Assembly (NCBI RefSeq): GCF_014649375.1
Contig: NZ_BMSX01000028.1
Span: forward strand, 59,448-123,447
Reading direction: 5' to 3'
DNA from: Streptomyces aurantiogriseus
Lineage (GTDB): Bacteria; Actinomycetota; Actinomycetes; Streptomycetales; Streptomycetaceae
Length of the DNA: 64,000 nucleotides
Part shown: positions 61,954 to 64,000 of the stretch, piece after piece
How positions within the stretch are numbered: the first letter of the stretch is position 1
Layout: every line of letters starts with the position of its first letter
Notes under the pieces: generated by a model
Seen by the model: the letters and a program-made list of their open reading frames with translations, nothing else
Told to the model about the DNA's origin: nothing
The model's database searches: none
Position numbers and translations under genes: made by a program

Positions 61954-63171
61954 GTGCCGTTAATAAACAAACGCCGCTCGCCCACCGACGTCCCGGCCGG
62001 CGCACACACCCGGCTCCGTATCACCCTGAGCGCCTTCTTCGCCCTCGACGGCTTCGTCTTCGCCGGCTGGGTCGTCCGCATCCCCGCCATCAAGGAACAG
62101 ACCGACGCCTCCGCCAGCGCGCTCGGCCTCGCCCTTCTCGGCGTCTCCGCGGGGGCCGTCGTCACGATGCTGCTCACCGGCCGCCTCTGCCGGCGCTACG
62201 GCAGCCACCCCGTCACCGTCGTCTGCGCGGTCCTGCTCTCCCTCAGCGTCACCCTCCCTCCGCTCACCCACTCCGCCCCCGCGCTCGGCGCCGTCCTCCT
62301 GCTCTTCGGCGCCGCGTACGGCGGGATCAACGTCGCCTTCAACAGCGCCGCCGTCGACCTGGTCACGGCCCTCGACCGGCCGATCATGCCCACCTTCCAC
62401 GCCGCCTTCAGCCTGGGCGGCATGATCGGCGCCGGTCTGGGCGGGCTCGTCGCGGACTCCCTCTCCCCCACACGCCACCTCCTCGGCCTCTGCCTCATCG
62501 GCCTGCTGGTGACCGCACTGGCGGGCCCGGCGCTGCTGCGCGAGGCGCCGCCCCGGCCGCCGGCCGCCGCCGAGGAAGCCGGCGGAGCCGACACGGACCC
62601 CGCGAAACCGACCCGTCTCACCCCCCGCACCCGCCGCCTCGTCATCGTCTTCGGCCTCATCGCCCTCTGCACGGCCTACGGCGAAGGGGCCCTCGCCGAC
62701 TGGGGCGCCCTGCACCTGCAGCAGGACCTCGATGCCTCGCCCGGCTTCGCCGCCGCGGGCTACTCCTGTTTCGCGCTCGCCATGACCGTCGGCCGGCTCA
62801 CCGGCACGACGCTGCTCCAGCGTCTGGGCCGCACCCGTACGGTCGTGGCGGGCGGGACCACCGCGGCGGTGGGCATGCTGGTCGCCTCGCTCACCCCCAC
62901 GGCATGGGTGGCCCTGCTCGGTTTCGCCGTCACGGGCCTCGGGCTCGCCAACCTCTTCCCAGTCGCCGTCGAACGCGCCGGCACCCTCGCCGGCCCCACC
63001 GGGGTCGCCGTCGCCTCCACCCTCGGCTACGGCGGGATGTTGCTCGGGCCGCCCGCGATCGGCTTCATGGCGGACTGGTTCTCCCTGCCCGTCGCCCTCA
63101 CCAGCGTGGCCGCACTGGCGGCGGTCGCGGCACTGATCGGCCTCACCATCCCTCGCCGGACGGCCGGTTGA
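61954..63171 (+). CDS. MFS transporter, YbjJ-like
   Basis: A 405-residue, 12-helix MFS protein. ITLSAFFALDGFVFAGWVVR then IPAIKEQTDASASALGLALL, and GAAYGGINVAFNSAAVDL with FHAAFSLGGMIGAGLGGLVA, are typical of the YbjJ/fucose-permease-like group, whose substrates are mostly unknown. The third codon is TTA (GTG CCG TTA ATA AAC). TTA is rare in streptomycetes and read by the bldA tRNA, so translation is probably developmentally delayed. The start is the GTG six bases after a -10 box. Confidence 0.88.
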   Translation: MPLINKRRSPTDVPAGAHTRLRITLSAFFALDGFVFAGWVVRIPAIKEQTDASASALGLALLGVSAGAVVTMLLTGRLCRRYGSHPVTVVCAVLLSLSVTLPPLTHSAPALGAVLLLFGAAYGGINVAFNSAAVDLVTALDRPIMPTFHAAFSLGGMIGAGLGGLVADSLSPTRHLLGLCLIGLLVTALAGPALLREAPPRPPAAAEEAGGADTDPAKPTRLTPRTRRLVIVFGLIALCTAYGEGALADWGALHLQQDLDASPGFAAAGYSCFALAMTVGRLTGTTLLQRLGRTRTVVAGGTTAAVGMLVASLTPTAWVALLGFAVTGLGLANLFPVAVERAGTLAGPTGVAVASTLGYGGMLLGPPAIGFMADWFSLPVALTSVAALAAVAALIGLTIPRRTAG

Positions 63172-63364
63172 GGGTACGACACCTCAACACGCCTGAACCG
63201 GCCCGGGTCAGCCGTCGGCGACGTTCGAACTGATCAGGCTGAGCGGCTCCTTGGCCATGGCGTCCCCACTCGGAGGTCAATGGGTGGCGCACAGTGGCGC
63301 TTCGCCCGGATTCCTGCGCGGAACGTCGGCTCATCCATATCGTGAGGGCCGATCCAGTCGGTGG

Positions 63365-63384
63365 GGCCCACCGGTTGGTGGGCC
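63365..63384 (+). promoter_or_regulatory. Hairpin in the 5' region of the small ORF
   Basis: GGCCCACC-GGTT-GGTGGGCC: an 8-bp perfect stem with a 4-nt loop, ending seven bases before the AGGA ribosome-binding site of the small ORF at 63401. It could shield translation initiation or end upstream transcription. Confidence 0.5.
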
Positions 63385-63400
63385 ATGATCAGGAATGAGC

Positions 63401-63529
63401 ATGACGCCTCAAGAGATCCTCTCCTGGATGAACGGGGCGGCCTCCGCCCTGTTCGTTGCCCAAGGTGTTGTCCGGACCGCACGTGCTTGCATCGAGTGGT
63501 TCAAGCGCCGTGACCGTGACGACGACTAG
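63401..63529 (+). CDS. Small ORF, 42 residues, unknown
   Basis: ATG 63401 has AGGA six bases upstream; an in-frame ATG at 63395 is less well placed. The product starts MTPQEILSWMNGAASALFVA and continues QGVVRTARACIEWFKRRDRD, ending DD. It has an amphipathic or weakly hydrophobic middle and a strongly charged C-terminus, with two Trp and one Cys. No family is recognised. It stands alone with a hairpin before it. It may be a small regulatory, membrane-active or toxin-like peptide, or a chance ORF. Confidence 0.5.
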   Translation: MTPQEILSWMNGAASALFVAQGVVRTARACIEWFKRRDRDDD

Positions 63530-63758
63530 GCGATAGCGCACTGGAGCGTTGAGGGAAGGGATCACACTGGCCATGACAGCCGAACGTTCGATATCACGTG
63601 CAGCAGGACGAGCAGATGTGCTCCTGGGAGCGTGACACGCCCAGGAGATCGAGGCCGGACCAGCCCCTGGGCTGTCGTCCCGGCTTCGCCTCGCGGGTCG
63701 ACCAGCCGGAAGCCGCCGGCCTTCGCCGACTGCGGTTCGCCCGCGTCACCGTGACACC

Positions 63759-63795
63759 AGTGACGCTCGACCGGTCCTCCCGGTCGAGCGTCACT
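63759..63795 (-). terminator. Perfect 16-bp terminator stem-loop
   Basis: AGTGACGCTCGACCGG (63759-63774) and CCGGTCGAGCGTCACT (63780-63795) form a perfect stem with a TCCTC loop, 38 bp beyond the stop of the minus-strand Ig-like gene. There is no T-run. Confidence 0.85.
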
Positions 63796-63833
63796 CTCCA
63801 TCAAAGCGCTGGTCGGCCGGTGTGGCTGGGCTG

Positions 63834-64000
63834 CTAAGCGACGGGGCCGACCACGTGGGTGTCCGTCGCGGTGTCACCGGCGAAGTTCGTGTCTCCGCCG
63901 TAGGTCGCGGTGATGGTGTACGGGCTGCCCGCCACATCCGAGTAGACGTGCGTGGCCGTGGCCACTCCGCCTGCCACCGTCGCGGACGTCGTCCCCGACC
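63834..64000 (-). CDS. Ig-like-domain protein, C-terminal end (partial)
   Basis: The minus strand gives the last 54 residues of a protein cut by the window edge: GTTSATVAGGVATATHVYSD then VAGSPYTITATYGGDTNFAG and DTATDTHVVGPVA before the stop. This is the repeating pattern of bacterial Ig-like (Big_3-type) domains in large secreted or surface proteins. Its size and other domains lie outside the window. Confidence 0.75.
   Translation of the reverse strand, partial: SGTTSATVAGGVATATHVYSDVAGSPYTITATYGGDTNFAGDTATDTHVVGPVA

Overview
The window is high-GC actinobacterial DNA, almost certainly from a Streptomyces chromosome. The coding sequences have strongly GC-biased third positions, GTG starts and 4-bp ATGA/GTGA overlaps are common, several start codons lie 6-7 nt after a TANNNT -10 box (predicted leaderless mRNAs), and the regulator mix (PucR, TetR, ROK, SpoIIE phosphatase, RsbW-type ATPase) is streptomycete. 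I saw no tRNA, rRNA, CRISPR array, intact insertion sequence, prophage or PKS/NRPS cluster.

Layout. (1) 1-21 kb is a metabolic accessory region with heavy gene decay: a frameshifted alcohol dehydrogenase, a small monooxygenase, a DUF485/ActP-type symporter pair whose symporter is frameshifted, a PAS-GAF-SpoIIE-ATPase phosphatase, an intact five-gene branched-chain amino acid type ABC operon (livG-F-H-M-K, all overlapping or nearly so) divergent from a PucR regulator and a TetR, then a graveyard of acyl-CoA genes (ACAD10/11-like dehydrogenase, SDR, acyl-CoA ligase, HAD phosphatase) around an intact thiolase, an epoxide-hydrolase-like protein, a truncated SCO6745-like gene and scrambled GH42 beta-galactosidase pieces. 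(2) 21-26 kb is a probable 3-hydroxybutyrate utilisation locus: MHS-family transporter, GAF-PucR regulator and 3-hydroxybutyrate dehydrogenase, then a Nudix hydrolase. (3) 26-45 kb looks like conserved chromosome: apolipoprotein N-acyltransferase, a Wzy-like membrane protein, an Asp/Glu racemase, an HpnB-like glycosyltransferase, a two-domain TerD protein, MOSC protein, a large beta-helix/AAA+ fusion ATPase, a membrane protein with a lipase-type serine motif, a DeoR regulator, a Cds1-like cysteine enzyme and an anti-sigma-type ATPase. (4) 45-57.6 kb holds small regulator-plus-enzyme units: TetR/DUF4865/phosphotriesterase, a broken PPOX gene, an oxidoreductase plus SRPBCC pair divergent from a LysR, a TetR/SDR pair with matching operators, a ROK regulator, AlkB-like, an rRNA methyltransferase, and an AgaS/GatY-like amino-sugar pair. 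(5) 57.7-64 kb is degraded again: a carboxylesterase with an internal deletion, a DHA2 MFS pump, a carboxypeptidase-regulatory-like remnant, a DadA remnant, an intact YbjJ-like MFS gene with a TTA codon, a previously unmarked 42-codon small ORF, and the end of an Ig-like-domain protein running off the window.

No single classical defence or biosynthetic system stands out. The most unusual proteins are the beta-helix/CbxX-type AAA+ fusion (35.7-38.1 kb) and the TetR/DUF4865/phosphotriesterase unit (45.6-47.7 kb). The most informative non-coding signals are the paired TetR operators at 51.15 and 51.82 kb, the palindrome over the start of the 45.6-kb TetR gene, the leaderless promoters, and a Streptomyces-type palindromic repeat sitting inside the PPOX gene. 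All family names come from recognising the protein sequences; none was checked by database search.
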